Below are positions 24,613 to 35,564 of a stretch of DNA of 44,913 nucleotides, one piece after another (position 1 is the stretch's first letter; each line of letters begins with the position of its first letter). The position numbers and the translations under genes were made by a program. Location of the stretch: positions 1 through 44,913 of the forward strand of contig NZ_JAUJZH010000045.1 of assembly GCF_030486595.1 (NCBI RefSeq). The letters run 5' to 3'. Below the pieces are notes generated by a model that was not told where the DNA came from, did not search any database, and saw only the letters and a list, made by a program, of their open reading frames with translations. Origin of the DNA: Variovorax ginsengisoli (GTDB taxonomy: Bacteria > Pseudomonadota > Gammaproteobacteria > Burkholderiales > Burkholderiaceae_C).

Positions 24613-25598
24613 GCGCGACGCCAAAGCAACCGAGCGAGATGCGCTATGCGCAGGCCGTCAGCGAGGCCCTGCGCGACGCCATGCAAGCCGACGACAGCGT
24701 GGTCCTCTGGGGCGAGGACATCGGCGCGGCCGGTGGTTCCTTCAAAGCCACGCGCGGCCTGCAGGAGGCCTTCGGCGCCGAGCGCGTACGGGACACGCCA
24801 ATCTCCGAAGCCTCCATAGTGTCAGCCGCCGTCGGCGCTGCGCTCACGGGCCTGAAGCCGGTAGTGGAGATCATGTTCATGGACTTCATCACCTTGTCGA
24901 TGGACGCGCTGGTGAACCAAGCTGCCAAGGCACGCTTCATGTTCGGCGGCCAGGGCAGCGTGCCCATGGTGCTGCGCACGCCGCATGGCGGTGGCCTGAG
25001 CGCCGGCCCGCAACACTCGCAGTGCCTGGAGGCCTGGCTGGCCCACATCCCGGGGCTCAAGGTGGTCTGCCCCAGCGCGCCGCAGGACGCGTATTCGCTG
25101 CTGCGCGCATCCATCCAGGACCCGGACCCCGTGATCTTCGTGGAGCACAAGGGCCTATATGCACGCAAAGGTCTGGTGGACACAGGCGAATCCGCCGCGA
25201 TCGGCCAAGCGCGCATCGTGCGTCCGGGTAAACATGCCACGGTGGTGAGCTACGGGGCGACCGTGGCCACCAGCCTGCAGGCGGCGCAGCAGCTGGCCGG
25301 CGATGGGATCGAGGTCGAGGTGATCGACCTGCGCTCGATCCAGCCCTGGGACCGGGCGACCGTGCTCGAGTCGCTGTCGCGCACCCATCGCATGGTCGTG
25401 GCGCACGAGGCCGTTCGCGACTTCGGCGTGGGCGCCGAGATCGTGGCTACGGTGATGGAAGAAGGCTTCGACGAGCTCGATGCCCCCGTGTTGCGCGTTG
25501 GCGCCCCGTTCATGCCGGCCCCCTTCGCCACCTCACTCGAACAAGGCTACGCGATCCATCTCGAGTCGATCGTGCGCGCCGTCCGCCAGACGCTTTGA
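24609..25598 (+). CDS. 2-oxoacid/acetoin dehydrogenase E1 component, beta subunit
   Basis: A 329-residue transketolase-like beta subunit. The pyrimidine-binding domain shows VVLWGEDIGAAGGSFKATRG with the catalytic Glu, RVRDTPISEASIVSAAVGAA and KPVVEIMFMDFITLSMDALV. The C-terminal domain has HATVVSYGATVATSLQAAQQ, EVEVIDLRSIQPWDRATVLE and RVGAPFMPAPFATSLE. It starts at ATG 24609, overlapping the E1alpha stop. The longer frame upstream is the shadow of E1alpha. Together they form an alpha2beta2 E1. Confidence 0.9.
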   Translation: MSATPKQPSEMRYAQAVSEALRDAMQADDSVVLWGEDIGAAGGSFKATRGLQEAFGAERVRDTPISEASIVSAAVGAALTGLKPVVEIMFMDFITLSMDALVNQAAKARFMFGGQGSVPMVLRTPHGGGLSAGPQHSQCLEAWLAHIPGLKVVCPSAPQDAYSLLRASIQDPDPVIFVEHKGLYARKGLVDTGESAAIGQARIVRPGKHATVVSYGATVATSLQAAQQLAGDGIEVEVIDLRSIQPWDRATVLESLSRTHRMVVAHEAVRDFGVGAEIVATVMEEGFDELDAPVLRVGAPFMPAPFATSLEQGYAIHLESIVRAVRQTL

Positions 25599-25615
25599 AA
25601 CGAACAGGAGACGCC

Positions 25616-26410
25616 ATGTCCGAAACCACCAACGATCTGATCCTCACCCACGTGCAAGACGCGGTGGGCGTCATCACCATCAACCGTCCCAAGACGCTCA
25701 ACGCTCTGAACGTCGAGACGCTGCTGGCCCTCGAAGCCGCGCTTACCGGTTTCGAGCAGGATCCGCAGGTGCGCGTCATCGTGCTGACCGGCGCGGGCGA
25801 CAAGGCGTTCGTGGCCGGTGGCGACATCGCGGACCTCAACAGCCGGCAGGGCCTGGCGCACTACCGGGAATTTGCGGAGGTGATTCATCGCGTTTTCCGG
25901 CGCTTCGAGGTCTGCGACAAGCCCACCATCGGCGCCATCAATGGCTGGGCGCTCGGCGGCGGCACGGAACTGCTGCTCACGCTGGACATCCGGCTGGCGG
26001 CCGAGGAGGCCAAGCTCGGCCTGCCCGAGATCACGCTGGGCCTCTTCCCCGGGGCCGGCGGGACGCAGCGAATCATTCGCCAGGTGCCCCTGTGCCGGGC
26101 CAAGGAGCTGATGTTCACGGGCGACCAGATCACGGCACAAGAAGCGGTGCAGATTGGCCTGATCAATCGCACCGTGCCGCGCGCCGCGCTGATGGACGAA
26201 GCCATGACACTGGCGCGCCGCATCGCCGAGAAATCACCCATCACGCTCAAGTTGCTCAAGCGCACGCTGCGCGACGGCGCGGACATGCCCCTGAGCGCGG
26301 CCATCGGCCACGAGCAGGCCATGATCGGCCTGGTTCTCGACAGCCAGGACGCGCACGAGGGCTGCAGCGCTTTCCTCGAAAAGCGCAAGCCCCAGTTCAC
26401 GGGACGTTGA
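25616..26410 (+). CDS. Enoyl-CoA hydratase/isomerase (crotonase family)
   Basis: A 264-residue crotonase. GVITINRPKTLNALNVETLL forms the first strand, KAFVAGGDIADLNSRQG supplies the CoA/oxyanion loop, and GAINGWALGGGTELLLTLDI and LGLPEITLGLFPGAGGTQRI both keep the two catalytic glutamates of hydratases. It adds water syn to trans-2-enoyl-CoA. It interrupts the E1-E2-E3 gene order, so it is likely part of the same pathway rather than of the complex. An AGGAG ribosome site lies before ATG 25616. It is a second hydratase, besides the MaoC pair, so two hydration steps or two substrates are implied. Confidence 0.9.
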   Translation: MSETTNDLILTHVQDAVGVITINRPKTLNALNVETLLALEAALTGFEQDPQVRVIVLTGAGDKAFVAGGDIADLNSRQGLAHYREFAEVIHRVFRRFEVCDKPTIGAINGWALGGGTELLLTLDIRLAAEEAKLGLPEITLGLFPGAGGTQRIIRQVPLCRAKELMFTGDQITAQEAVQIGLINRTVPRAALMDEAMTLARRIAEKSPITLKLLKRTLRDGADMPLSAAIGHEQAMIGLVLDSQDAHEGCSAFLEKRKPQFTGR

Positions 26411-26413
26411 GCG

Positions 26414-27630
26414 ATGCGCCGTGAACTGCTGATGCCCAAGCTGGGCCTGACCATGGCCGAGGGCGTGATGACGGAATGGCTGCTCGCGCCGGGCACCGCT
26501 TTCAAGGCCGGCGACAGCATCTTCATCATCGAGTCGGAAAAGGCGGCCGTGGAAGTGCCGGCCGACGCCGATGGGGTGCTGCTGGAGATCACCGCCCAGC
26601 CCGGCGAAACGGTGCCGGTCGGCGCCGCCATCGGCTGGTGGGACGACACGCGCACGGGGGACGACACGGCCACCGCACCTGCAGCTGATGCGCACGAGCG
26701 GAAACCGGGAGCGCCTGCCGCTGTCGCGCCCGCCCCTGCCCCTGCCAAATCTCCTGCCACGGTCCCTGCAGCCACCACTGGCGGGCGCGTAGTCGCCACA
26801 CCGCTGGCTCGGCGACTGGCCCAGCAGCGCGGCGTCGACCTGCGAAACCTGCGCGGCAGCGGTCCGCGCGGGCGTATCCGCGCCGACGATGTGCCGGTCG
26901 CGCAAGCATTGCCAGCGGCCGCGGCATCCACCGCGTCGGGAGCCGATGGATCCTTGCGCAAGCCAACCGCCATCGAGAGCACGATCGCGCAGCGGCTGGT
27001 CGCCGCCAAGCAGCAGATCCCGCACTTCTACCTCTCCTCCGAGGTGGAGGTCTCTGCGCTGCTGACCCTGCGCAGTGAGATCAATGCGGCCCAGTCCGGC
27101 GTTCGCCTCACGCTCAACGACTTCCTGGTCGCCGCGGTGGGCCGCGCGCTGGCTGACATGCCCCAGTCCAACCGCGTGTGGACAGATGACGGCATCCTCA
27201 GCCTCCCCACGGCTGACGTAGGCATGGCGGTGAACACCGAGCGAGGCCTGATGGTGGCCGTGGTGCGCGACGCGGGCCGCCTCCCAGTGTCGGAAGTGTC
27301 CCGCAGCGCCAAGGCGCTGATCGAGCGCGCCCGCATCGGGAAGCTTGGGTCTGTCGACATGGCCGGCGGTGCCATCACCGTGTCCAACGCCGGCATGCAT
27401 GACGTTACCGCGATGAGTTCCATCATCAATCCGGGCCAGGCCATGATTCTGGGCGTAGGCAGTGTGCGCGAGCTGTTCCGGCCCGATGCGACCGGCGCCC
27501 CCGGGTTGCGGCGCGAGATCACGCTCGTGCTCTCGGCCGACCACCGCGTGCTCGATGGAGCCTCGGCGGCCGAGTTCCTCAAGCGCATTCGGGAGCACCT
27601 TGCTCGTCCCCTCGGATTGATGGTGTCCTG

Positions 27631-27631
<1 letters not shown>
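26414..27631 (+). CDS. 2-oxoacid dehydrogenase E2 component (dihydrolipoamide acyltransferase)
   Basis: A 405-residue protein. The lipoyl domain (1-75) has Lys43 in FIIESEKAAVEVPADADG as lipoylation site. An Ala/Pro linker (about 85-125) leads to the peripheral-subunit binding domain (about 128-165, ATPLARRLAQQRGVDLRNLR, GSGPRGRIRADD). The catalytic acyltransferase domain (180-405) ends with LVLSADHRVLDGASAAEFLK, whose His and Asp are catalytic. It moves the acyl group from lipoate to CoA. Only one lipoyl domain is present, as in acetoin and branched-chain complexes. Its stop overlaps the first base of the E3 ATG. Confidence 0.93.
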
Positions 27632-29037
<1,406 letters not shown>

Positions 29038-29080
29038 ACGCCCGAAAGGGCAACCACCAGGCACAGGAGACACACACGTC

Positions 29081-30235
29081 ATGAACTCGCTTCGCAATGC
29101 ACTCCAGGGCATCCGGGTGCTGGATTTCAGCCAGGGCATCGCAGGCCCCCACGGCGCCTGCCTGCTTGGAGAGATGGGTGCCGAGGTGTTCAAGATCGAG
29201 CCGCCCGAAGGCGACTGGCTGCGCGTGCTGGGCGCCCGGCGAGGAAAGTCCAGCGTGCTCTACGCCACCTTCAACCGGGGCAAGCGCGGTCTGATGCTTA
29301 ACCTCAAGGACAAGAAGGCGCGTGAGGTGGCGCTCCAGATGATTGCCGAAGCCGACGTGATGTTGGAAAGCAACCGGGCCGGTGTGATGAAGCGGCTCGG
29401 GCTGGACTACGCCACGGTGCGCGAGATCAACCCGCGCCTGGTCTACGTCTCGGTGTCGGGTTTCGGCCAGGACGGCCCCTACACCGACCGTCCGGCTACG
29501 GATGCGGCGGTGCAGGCCTACACCGGTTTTTCCTTCGGCGTCAGCGACATGGTCACGCCGGTGCGAGTGCGACTATCGCTGGTCGACGTCATCACTGGAA
29601 TCTACACCAGCAACGCCGTCGTGGCTGCGCTGCTGCAGCGTGGGCGCACGGGCGAGGGCCAATACATCGACATGGCCCTGGCGCACTGCATCACCGCGGT
29701 GCAAGGCTACAAGTACGCCGAGCACGAACTGACCGGAGGCGAAATCAGCGGCGAGCTCTTCGCGGGCATCGGCATCTACAAAACGGCCGACGGCTTCATC
29801 GCCATGTCGGCGATGAAGGAGCAGCACGTCATCGATCTGATGACGGTCCTCGGCCTTGAAAGCCAACTGCTGGAACCCCGCTTCGCGACGCCCCAGGGCC
29901 GTTTCGAGCGCCAGGGAGAACTGCGCCAGATGATGGCCGAGCGCTTCGCGCGTCAGCCCTCCGCGCACTGGCTGCCAGCGCTGCGCCGAGCCGACCTGAT
30001 CCACCAGGAAGTTCTCAGCTACGACGCCTACCGGCGCGACCCCCAGGTGCTGGCCCGGGAGTTGTTCGTGCCTACCGACCTCAACGAGATGGGCACCTTG
30101 CCCACCGTGCGCATGCCCGGCCTGCTCGCGGGCAGCCCCAGCCCTGCCCCACCTCCTTCCATCGGTCAGCACACCCGCGAAGTGCTGTGTGAAATGGGAC
30201 TGGACGCCGCCGCCATCGAAGCCTTGACCCCCTGA
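29081..30235 (+). CDS. Class III CoA transferase (CaiB/BaiF family) 1
   Basis: A 384-residue protein. The N-terminus GIRVLDFSQGIAGPHGACLL and AEVFKIEPPEGDWLR, together with VYVSVSGFGQDGPYTDRPAT followed by Asp141, mark the family. That Asp aligns with the aspartate that carries the acyl anhydride/thioester intermediate in formyl-CoA transferase. The large domain ends with a Pro-rich tail. It moves CoA between two carboxylic acids or activates the substrate without ATP. Location beside a Bug uptake protein suggests that activation follows import. An AGGAG ribosome site precedes ATG 29081. Confidence 0.9.
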   Translation: MNSLRNALQGIRVLDFSQGIAGPHGACLLGEMGAEVFKIEPPEGDWLRVLGARRGKSSVLYATFNRGKRGLMLNLKDKKAREVALQMIAEADVMLESNRAGVMKRLGLDYATVREINPRLVYVSVSGFGQDGPYTDRPATDAAVQAYTGFSFGVSDMVTPVRVRLSLVDVITGIYTSNAVVAALLQRGRTGEGQYIDMALAHCITAVQGYKYAEHELTGGEISGELFAGIGIYKTADGFIAMSAMKEQHVIDLMTVLGLESQLLEPRFATPQGRFERQGELRQMMAERFARQPSAHWLPALRRADLIHQEVLSYDAYRRDPQVLARELFVPTDLNEMGTLPTVRMPGLLAGSPSPAPPPSIGQHTREVLCEMGLDAAAIEALTP

Positions 30236-30270
30236 AGCCAGCAACGCTCAACCACCTGAGGAGACAACCC

Positions 30271-31239
30271 ATGAACATGTTCCGACGCTCGCTCGTCTTC
30301 GCCGCTATGCTGGCCACCGGCCTGAGCGCGACCGCCCAGAATCTGCCCGCCGACAAGCAGATCCGCATCATCGTGCCCTATGCAGCGGGTGGCACGTCCG
30401 ACATCCTCGGCCGCAAGCTGGCACAGGCCCTCGGCGACAAGCTGGGACGCCCGGTCATCGTGGACAACCGCGCCGGCGCCGGTGGCGCCATCGGCACGGA
30501 AGCCACCGTGCGCGCCGACCCCGACGGGACCACCATCCTGCTGCACAGCGGTGCCATAGGGACCGAGCCGGCGCTCAAGCGGCAGATCCCTTACGACGTC
30601 ACGCGTGACCTCGCGGCCGTCACCACCGCCGTGCAAGGCCCCTTCGCCCTGCTGGTCGCGCCGCAATTACCTGTCAAATCGGTGCCCGAGCTGATTGCCT
30701 ATGCCAAGGCCAATCCCCAGCTCGTGAACTTCGGCACGCCCGGAGCCGGCACTTCGGTGCACCTGGCCAGCGAGCAGTTCAAGCTCGCGGCAGGCATCGA
30801 CGCGACACATGTGCCCTACAAGGGTGCCGGTCCGGCCCTCACCGCCCTGATGGCAGGCGACGTTCAATTCGTCGTGGATCCGCTGGCCACCGCCAAGAAA
30901 TTCGCCGAATCCGGCAAGGTCAGAGCCATCGCAGTCACGACCGCGAAACGCAGCGATCTTTGGCCCTCTATGCCTACGGTCGCGGAAGGCGGCCTGTCCG
31001 GCTTCGACTCCACGGTCTGGTACGGCATCTACGTGCCTGCCAAGACGCCCGCCGAAACCGTTCGACTGCTCAACAACCATTTCGTCGCCATTCTCAAGTC
31101 CAAAGAGATGGTCGAGTGGCTGCGTGAACAGGGCCTGGAGCCGGTGGCAGACACGCCCGAGCAAGCGCGCCAATGGCTCCTCAAGGACATCCAGCGCTGG
31201 AAGTCGGTGGTCCAGGCCGCCGGCATTAAGCCCGAGTAA
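30271..31239 (+). CDS. Bug/TTT family periplasmic solute-binding protein
   Basis: A 322-residue protein with a signal peptide (residues 1-22, cleavage near SATAQ-NLP). The Bug motifs KQIRIIVPYAAGGTSDILGR and DNRAGAGGAIGTEATVRADP bind the carboxylate of the ligand. VNFGTPGAGTSVHLASEQFK and HVPYKGAGPALTALMAGDVQ form the second lobe. Bug proteins are greatly expanded in Burkholderiales and feed tripartite tricarboxylate transporters or act as sensors. No TctA/TctB membrane genes are in the window, which is usual for orphan Bug proteins. The ligand is probably the acid degraded by the cluster (inference). GAGGAG lies before ATG 30271. Confidence 0.92.
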   Translation: MNMFRRSLVFAAMLATGLSATAQNLPADKQIRIIVPYAAGGTSDILGRKLAQALGDKLGRPVIVDNRAGAGGAIGTEATVRADPDGTTILLHSGAIGTEPALKRQIPYDVTRDLAAVTTAVQGPFALLVAPQLPVKSVPELIAYAKANPQLVNFGTPGAGTSVHLASEQFKLAAGIDATHVPYKGAGPALTALMAGDVQFVVDPLATAKKFAESGKVRAIAVTTAKRSDLWPSMPTVAEGGLSGFDSTVWYGIYVPAKTPAETVRLLNNHFVAILKSKEMVEWLREQGLEPVADTPEQARQWLLKDIQRWKSVVQAAGIKPE

Positions 31240-31267
31240 GCCCCCCAACAACTAGGACCGACAGACC

Positions 31268-32440
31268 ATGGACTTCCAACTTAATGACGTGCAGCGAATG
31301 ATGGTCGAATCGGCTCGCCAGGTGGGCGAGCGATTCGGACTCGAATACTGGCGCGAGCACGACGCCAAGAAGGCCTTTCCCAAGGAGTTCTGGCTTGCCG
31401 TCTGCGAAGCCGGCCTGGGGGGCGCGGCGCTGCCCGAAGCCTACGGCGGCAGCGGCCTGGGCATGTTCGAGCTCTCACTGATCGTGGACACACTGGCCTC
31501 CACCGGCGGCGGGTCCACGGTGGGGCAACTGTTCATGATCAATCCGATCTTCGGCGGCGTCTCGATCTCTCGCTTCGGTAGCGAGAAGATGAAGCAGGAG
31601 GTGCTGCCCAAGATCATTTCTGGCGAGATCAACTGCAGCATGGCGCTCACGGAGCCTGATGCCGGCACCAACACTTTGGAGCTCAAGACCTTCGCACGCG
31701 CGGAGGGCGACGGCTGGCGACTTTCGGGTCGCAAAGTGTGGATCACGGGCGTGGCCTCGGCACAGAAGATGCTAGTTATTGCGCGCACCAAGAAGCTGGC
31801 CGATTCCAAGTCGCGCACCGACGGCCTGACCATGTTCATGATCGATGTGGAGCGCGAAGGCTTGACCCACACGCCCATCGACAAGCTCGGCACCTGCACA
31901 CTCGATTCAAGCAGTGTGTTCTTCGACGACGTGCGCGTGGAGCCGGACGAATTGATAGGCACGCTGCACGGCGGCTGGCGCGAGCTGCTGGACGTGCTCA
32001 ACACCGAGCGCATCGTGACGACCTCCGGCCTGGTGGGCTCGGGCTCGCTCGCGATTCGCCTGGCCGTGGAGTACGCCAACGACCGTAAGGTTTTCGGCGA
32101 TCGCTCCATCTCCTCCTACCAGGGCATCCAGTTTCCGTTGGCCCAGGGCTATGCGGAGATTCAGGCCGCCCGCTTGCTCAACCACAAGGCCGCGACCAAT
32201 TTCGACCAGAACCTGCCCTACGGCAGCGAAGCGAACGCCGCCAAGCTGCTGGCGGCGCAGGCTTGCAGCACCGTCACCGAGAAGGCCATGCAGGCGATGG
32301 GGGGCATGGGCTACGCCAAGGAGTTCCACCTCGAACGCCTGTGGCGCGACTGCCGCTTGTTCCGCTTCGCGCCGGTGTCGGAGGAGATGGTGCTGAATTT
32401 CATCGCCAACCACGACCTGGGCATGCCGCGTTCTTACTGA
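31268..32440 (+). CDS. Acyl-CoA dehydrogenase 2 (isovaleryl-type catalytic Glu position)
   Basis: A 390-residue protein with the acyl-CoA dehydrogenase fold: AGLGGAALPEAYGGSGLGMF, NCSMALTEPDAGTNTLELKT, WRLSGRKVWITGVASAQKML, AMQAMGGMGYAKEFHLERLW. At the usual catalytic-base position the EGT motif is replaced (FRFAPVSEEMV), with Ala where the Glu should be. Instead VLNTERIVTT carries Glu247 at the place used by isovaleryl-CoA and long-chain enzymes. This suggests branched or bulky substrates. It may act on a different step from dehydrogenase 1, or pair with it, as ChsE1-ChsE2 do in steroid side-chain degradation. Confidence 0.9.
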   Translation: MDFQLNDVQRMMVESARQVGERFGLEYWREHDAKKAFPKEFWLAVCEAGLGGAALPEAYGGSGLGMFELSLIVDTLASTGGGSTVGQLFMINPIFGGVSISRFGSEKMKQEVLPKIISGEINCSMALTEPDAGTNTLELKTFARAEGDGWRLSGRKVWITGVASAQKMLVIARTKKLADSKSRTDGLTMFMIDVEREGLTHTPIDKLGTCTLDSSSVFFDDVRVEPDELIGTLHGGWRELLDVLNTERIVTTSGLVGSGSLAIRLAVEYANDRKVFGDRSISSYQGIQFPLAQGYAEIQAARLLNHKAATNFDQNLPYGSEANAAKLLAAQACSTVTEKAMQAMGGMGYAKEFHLERLWRDCRLFRFAPVSEEMVLNFIANHDLGMPRSY

Positions 32441-32458
32441 TCGCCCTGGAGCACGCCC

Positions 32459-33961
32459 ATGGTCAGTCTTCACAACGCGGTCCGCTACTGGGCCGGACGC
32501 GCGCCGGAACGATGTGCCCTGGTCTACGCCGGGCAGCGCATCGGCTACGGAGACCTCGAACGGCGGGTGCAGCACGCCGCAGCCCTCCTCGCTGCGCAGG
32601 GCATCGCGAAGGGCGACGTGGTTGCGCTACTCATGAAGAACAGCGCCGCCTTCATCGAACTGTCCCTGGCCGTCGGCCATCTCGGCGCGGTACTGTTGCC
32701 CATCAACTATCGGCTGGGTGCGGAAGAGGTGGAGTTCATCCTGCGTCACGCGGGCGCCAAGCTGCTGCTTGCCGACGAAGAGTTCCCGCTACCGACGGGG
32801 GTGCTCCCCCAGGTGTTGCATGTGAATTCGAAAGCGCAAGCCGACAGCCGCAGGCTCGGGCCGGCCACGCCATGCAAGGAGGGCGACCTCGTGCGGCCGG
32901 AGGACCTGTTCCGCCTGATGTACACGTCCGGCACCACAGATCGCCCGAAGGGCGTGATGCACAGTTATCAGAATTACCACTGGAAGTGCCTGGACCACAT
33001 CAGCGCGCTGGGCCTGACCGAGCACAGCCGCCTGCTGGTGGTGGGGCCCCTGTACCACGTTGGCGCCTTTGACCTGCCGGGCTTGGCCGTCCTGATGACA
33101 GGCGGCATGCTGGCGGTGGTGCGCGATTTTTCCGAGGAGGCGGTCCTGTCACTGATCGCACGCGAGCGTCTCACCGGCGCTTGGCTGGCGCCCGTCATGC
33201 TCAGTCGCCTGCTCGCTCATGAGCGGCGATCCGCGCATGACGTGTCGAGCATGCAGTGGGTCATCGGCGGCGGGGAACGCACGCCCGAGCAACGGATCCG
33301 GGACTTCGGCTCGCTGTTCGGCCACGCGCGCTACATCGATGCCTATGGCCTCACCGAAACCTGCTCCGGCGACACCATGATGGACCCGGACCGCGAGATC
33401 GAAAAGATCGGCTCCACGGGCCGGGCGCTGGCGCATGTGGAGATCCGCGTTTGCGACGACACCGGGACTCCCTTGCCCGCCGGCGAGGACGGGGAAATCT
33501 GCCTGCGCGGCCCGAAGGTCACGTGCGGCTACTGGCGCGACGAGGCCAGGACCCGCGCGAGTTTCCATGGCGGCGACTGGTTCCGGACCGGCGACGTCGG
33601 CTACCTGGATGCCGAGGGCTACCTGTTTCTGACCGACCGCAAGAAGGACATGATCATCAGCGGCGGCGAAAACATCGCCTCGTCCGAGGTAGAGCGCGTG
33701 CTCTACCAAATGCCCCAGGTCGCGGAGGCGGCGGCGATCGGATTGCCGGACGAGCGCTGGGGCGAATGCGTGGTCGCCGTGGTGGTGCTCAAGGCCGGAG
33801 AGAGCCTGGACCTGCCTCAGCTCCTGACCTTCTGCTCCGGCCGCCTCGGCGGTTTCAAGACACCCAAGAAGCTCTTCATCCGGACCGAGCTGCCCCGCAA
33901 CGCCTCGGGCAAGGTGCTCAAGCGAGACCTCCGCGACCTGCTGGGCGCTTCGGCCCTTTAG
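32459..33961 (+). CDS. AMP-dependent acyl-CoA ligase
   Basis: A 500-residue ANL-superfamily enzyme that activates an acid with ATP and CoA. The P-loop is MYTSGTTDRPKGVMHSY (154-170), with Asp161 where most members have Gly. Further motifs are IDAYGLTETCSGDTMM (A5), WFRTGDVGYLDAEGYLFL, TDRKKDMIISGGENIASSEV (hinge), and a C-terminal domain ending RNASGKVLKRDLRDLL with the catalytic Lys. Substrates of similar enzymes range over aromatic, alicyclic and bile acids, and none can be chosen here. It follows dehydrogenase 2 by 18 bases and probably starts the pathway. Confidence 0.9.
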   Translation: MVSLHNAVRYWAGRAPERCALVYAGQRIGYGDLERRVQHAAALLAAQGIAKGDVVALLMKNSAAFIELSLAVGHLGAVLLPINYRLGAEEVEFILRHAGAKLLLADEEFPLPTGVLPQVLHVNSKAQADSRRLGPATPCKEGDLVRPEDLFRLMYTSGTTDRPKGVMHSYQNYHWKCLDHISALGLTEHSRLLVVGPLYHVGAFDLPGLAVLMTGGMLAVVRDFSEEAVLSLIARERLTGAWLAPVMLSRLLAHERRSAHDVSSMQWVIGGGERTPEQRIRDFGSLFGHARYIDAYGLTETCSGDTMMDPDREIEKIGSTGRALAHVEIRVCDDTGTPLPAGEDGEICLRGPKVTCGYWRDEARTRASFHGGDWFRTGDVGYLDAEGYLFLTDRKKDMIISGGENIASSEVERVLYQMPQVAEAAAIGLPDERWGECVVAVVVLKAGESLDLPQLLTFCSGRLGGFKTPKKLFIRTELPRNASGKVLKRDLRDLLGASAL

Positions 33962-33984
33962 TCCCCCCTTCACCAGGAGTTCCC

Positions 33985-34791
33985 ATGAATATTGCCCTGC
34001 AACTGGCCGGTCAAACAGCCCTCGTCACAGGCGGTGCCAGCGGCATCGGCTTGGCGTGTGCGCAGCAGCTGAGAGAGTCGGGTGCCCACGTGGTCGTTGC
34101 CGACCTGAACTTCGACCTGGCCCAGAAGGTCGCCGCATCGCTCAACGGAGAAGCGCTGGCAATCGACGTGGGCGACGAAACCTCGGTCCAAGCGGCGGCG
34201 CAAGCCATGCGCGAGCGCCATGGAGCCCTCCACATCCTGGTCAACTCTGCGGGCGTTCTGCAGCGCACGCTTCCGCCTGAGAAGCTCTCGCTCAAGGAGT
34301 GGGACTTCGTGTCTCGCATCGATCTGCGCGGCACCTACCTGTGTTGCGCATTGTTCGGCGCCGACATGGCTGCACGGGGCCGTGGAGCCATCGTGAACAT
34401 CGCATCGGTGGCGGGCATGACGTCCGGACCGCTGCATTCCTACGGTCCGGCGAAGGCCGGCGTCATCAGCCTGACCGAGAACCTGGCCGCCGAATGGGGA
34501 CCGCGCCGGGTCCGTGTCAACTGCATCTCTCCCGGCTTTACCGAGACGCCGGCGCTCGACAAGGGCTTCTCTACCGCCACCCTGTCGCAGGACGATCTGG
34601 AGCGAAGTTCGGCCCTGGGACGACTCGTCAAGGCCGACGAAATTGCGAAGACCGCTGTCTTCCTGTCTTCCGATTGGGCTTCGGCGATTACCGGCGTCAA
34701 TCTGCCTGTCGATGCCGGCTTCCTGGTGGCCACGCCTTGGGCTGCCTATGGAGGCCTCAGGAAGTCCTCGCCAACCGCGCATCAGAACTAA
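33985..34791 (+). CDS. Short-chain dehydrogenase/reductase
   Basis: A 268-residue classical SDR: cofactor motif ALVTGGASGIGLACAQQLRE, HILVNSAGVLQRTLPPE (NNAG-type), GAIVNIASVAGMTSGPLHSY with the catalytic Ser and YGPAKAG (YxxxK), then RVNCISPGFTETPALDKG. Asp-Leu-Asn after the second strand (VVVADLNFDL) favours NAD(H). It probably oxidises a 3-hydroxyacyl-CoA or a secondary alcohol in the same pathway. The real start is ATG 33985 after CAGGAG. The longer frame upstream is a shadow of the ligase. Confidence 0.9.
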   Translation: MNIALQLAGQTALVTGGASGIGLACAQQLRESGAHVVVADLNFDLAQKVAASLNGEALAIDVGDETSVQAAAQAMRERHGALHILVNSAGVLQRTLPPEKLSLKEWDFVSRIDLRGTYLCCALFGADMAARGRGAIVNIASVAGMTSGPLHSYGPAKAGVISLTENLAAEWGPRRVRVNCISPGFTETPALDKGFSTATLSQDDLERSSALGRLVKADEIAKTAVFLSSDWASAITGVNLPVDAGFLVATPWAAYGGLRKSSPTAHQN

Positions 34792-34804
34792 AGAGAGGCC
34801 TGAA

Positions 34805-35554
34805 ATGAAGATTCTTGTCCCCGTCAAGCGGGTCGTCGACTACAACGTCAAGGTGCGCGTGAAGAGCGACGGCACCGGTGTCGATATTGCCAACGTGAAG
34901 ATGAGCATGAACCCCTTCGACGAGATCGCCGTCGAAGAGGCTGTGCGACTGAAGGAGAAGGGCGCCGCCACCGAGATCATCGCGGTCTCGTGCGGCGACG
35001 CGAAGTGCCAGGAGACCCTGCGCACCGCGATGGCCATCGGCGCCGACCGCGGCATCCTGGTCGATACCACCGAAGAGCTGCAGCCGCTGGCCGTGGCCAA
35101 GCTGCTGAAGGCGCTGGTCGACAAGGAGCAGCCCGGGCTGATCATCCTGGGCAAGCAGGCGATCGACGACGACGCCAACCAGACCGGCCAGATGCTGGCG
35201 GCCCTGGCCGATCTGCCGCAGGCCACATTCGCCTCGAAGGTCGAAGTGGCGGGTGACAAGGTCAACGTGACGCGTGAAGTCGATGGCGGGCTGGAAACCA
35301 TTTCTCTTTCCGTGCCGGCCGTCATCACCACCGACCTGCGCCTGAACGAGCCGCGCTATGTGACCTTGCCCAACATCATGAAGGCCAAGAAGAAGCAGCT
35401 GGACACGTTCAAGCCGGAAGACCTCGGCGTGGACGTCAAGCCGCGCCTGAAGACCCTGAAGGTCAGCGAGCCGCCCAAGCGCGGTGCCGGCATCAAGGTG
35501 CCCGATGTGGCAACTCTCGTCGACAAGCTGAAGAACGAAGCCAAGGTCCTCTGA
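34805..35554 (+). CDS. etfB: Electron transfer flavoprotein subunit beta
   Basis: A 249-residue protein with MKILVPVKRVVDYNVKVRVK at the start, MSMNPFDEIAVEEAVRLKEK, the AMP-site loop IILGKQAIDDDANQTGQMLA and the C-terminal recognition region MKAKKKQLDTFKPEDLGVDV. ETF collects electrons from acyl-CoA dehydrogenases and hands them to ETF-ubiquinone oxidoreductase. A dedicated copy next to two dehydrogenases fits the pathway. It lies 13 bases after the SDR and 10 before etfA. Confidence 0.96.
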   Translation: MKILVPVKRVVDYNVKVRVKSDGTGVDIANVKMSMNPFDEIAVEEAVRLKEKGAATEIIAVSCGDAKCQETLRTAMAIGADRGILVDTTEELQPLAVAKLLKALVDKEQPGLIILGKQAIDDDANQTGQMLAALADLPQATFASKVEVAGDKVNVTREVDGGLETISLSVPAVITTDLRLNEPRYVTLPNIMKAKKKQLDTFKPEDLGVDVKPRLKTLKVSEPPKRGAGIKVPDVATLVDKLKNEAKVL

Positions 35555-35564
35555 GGAACAAAAA

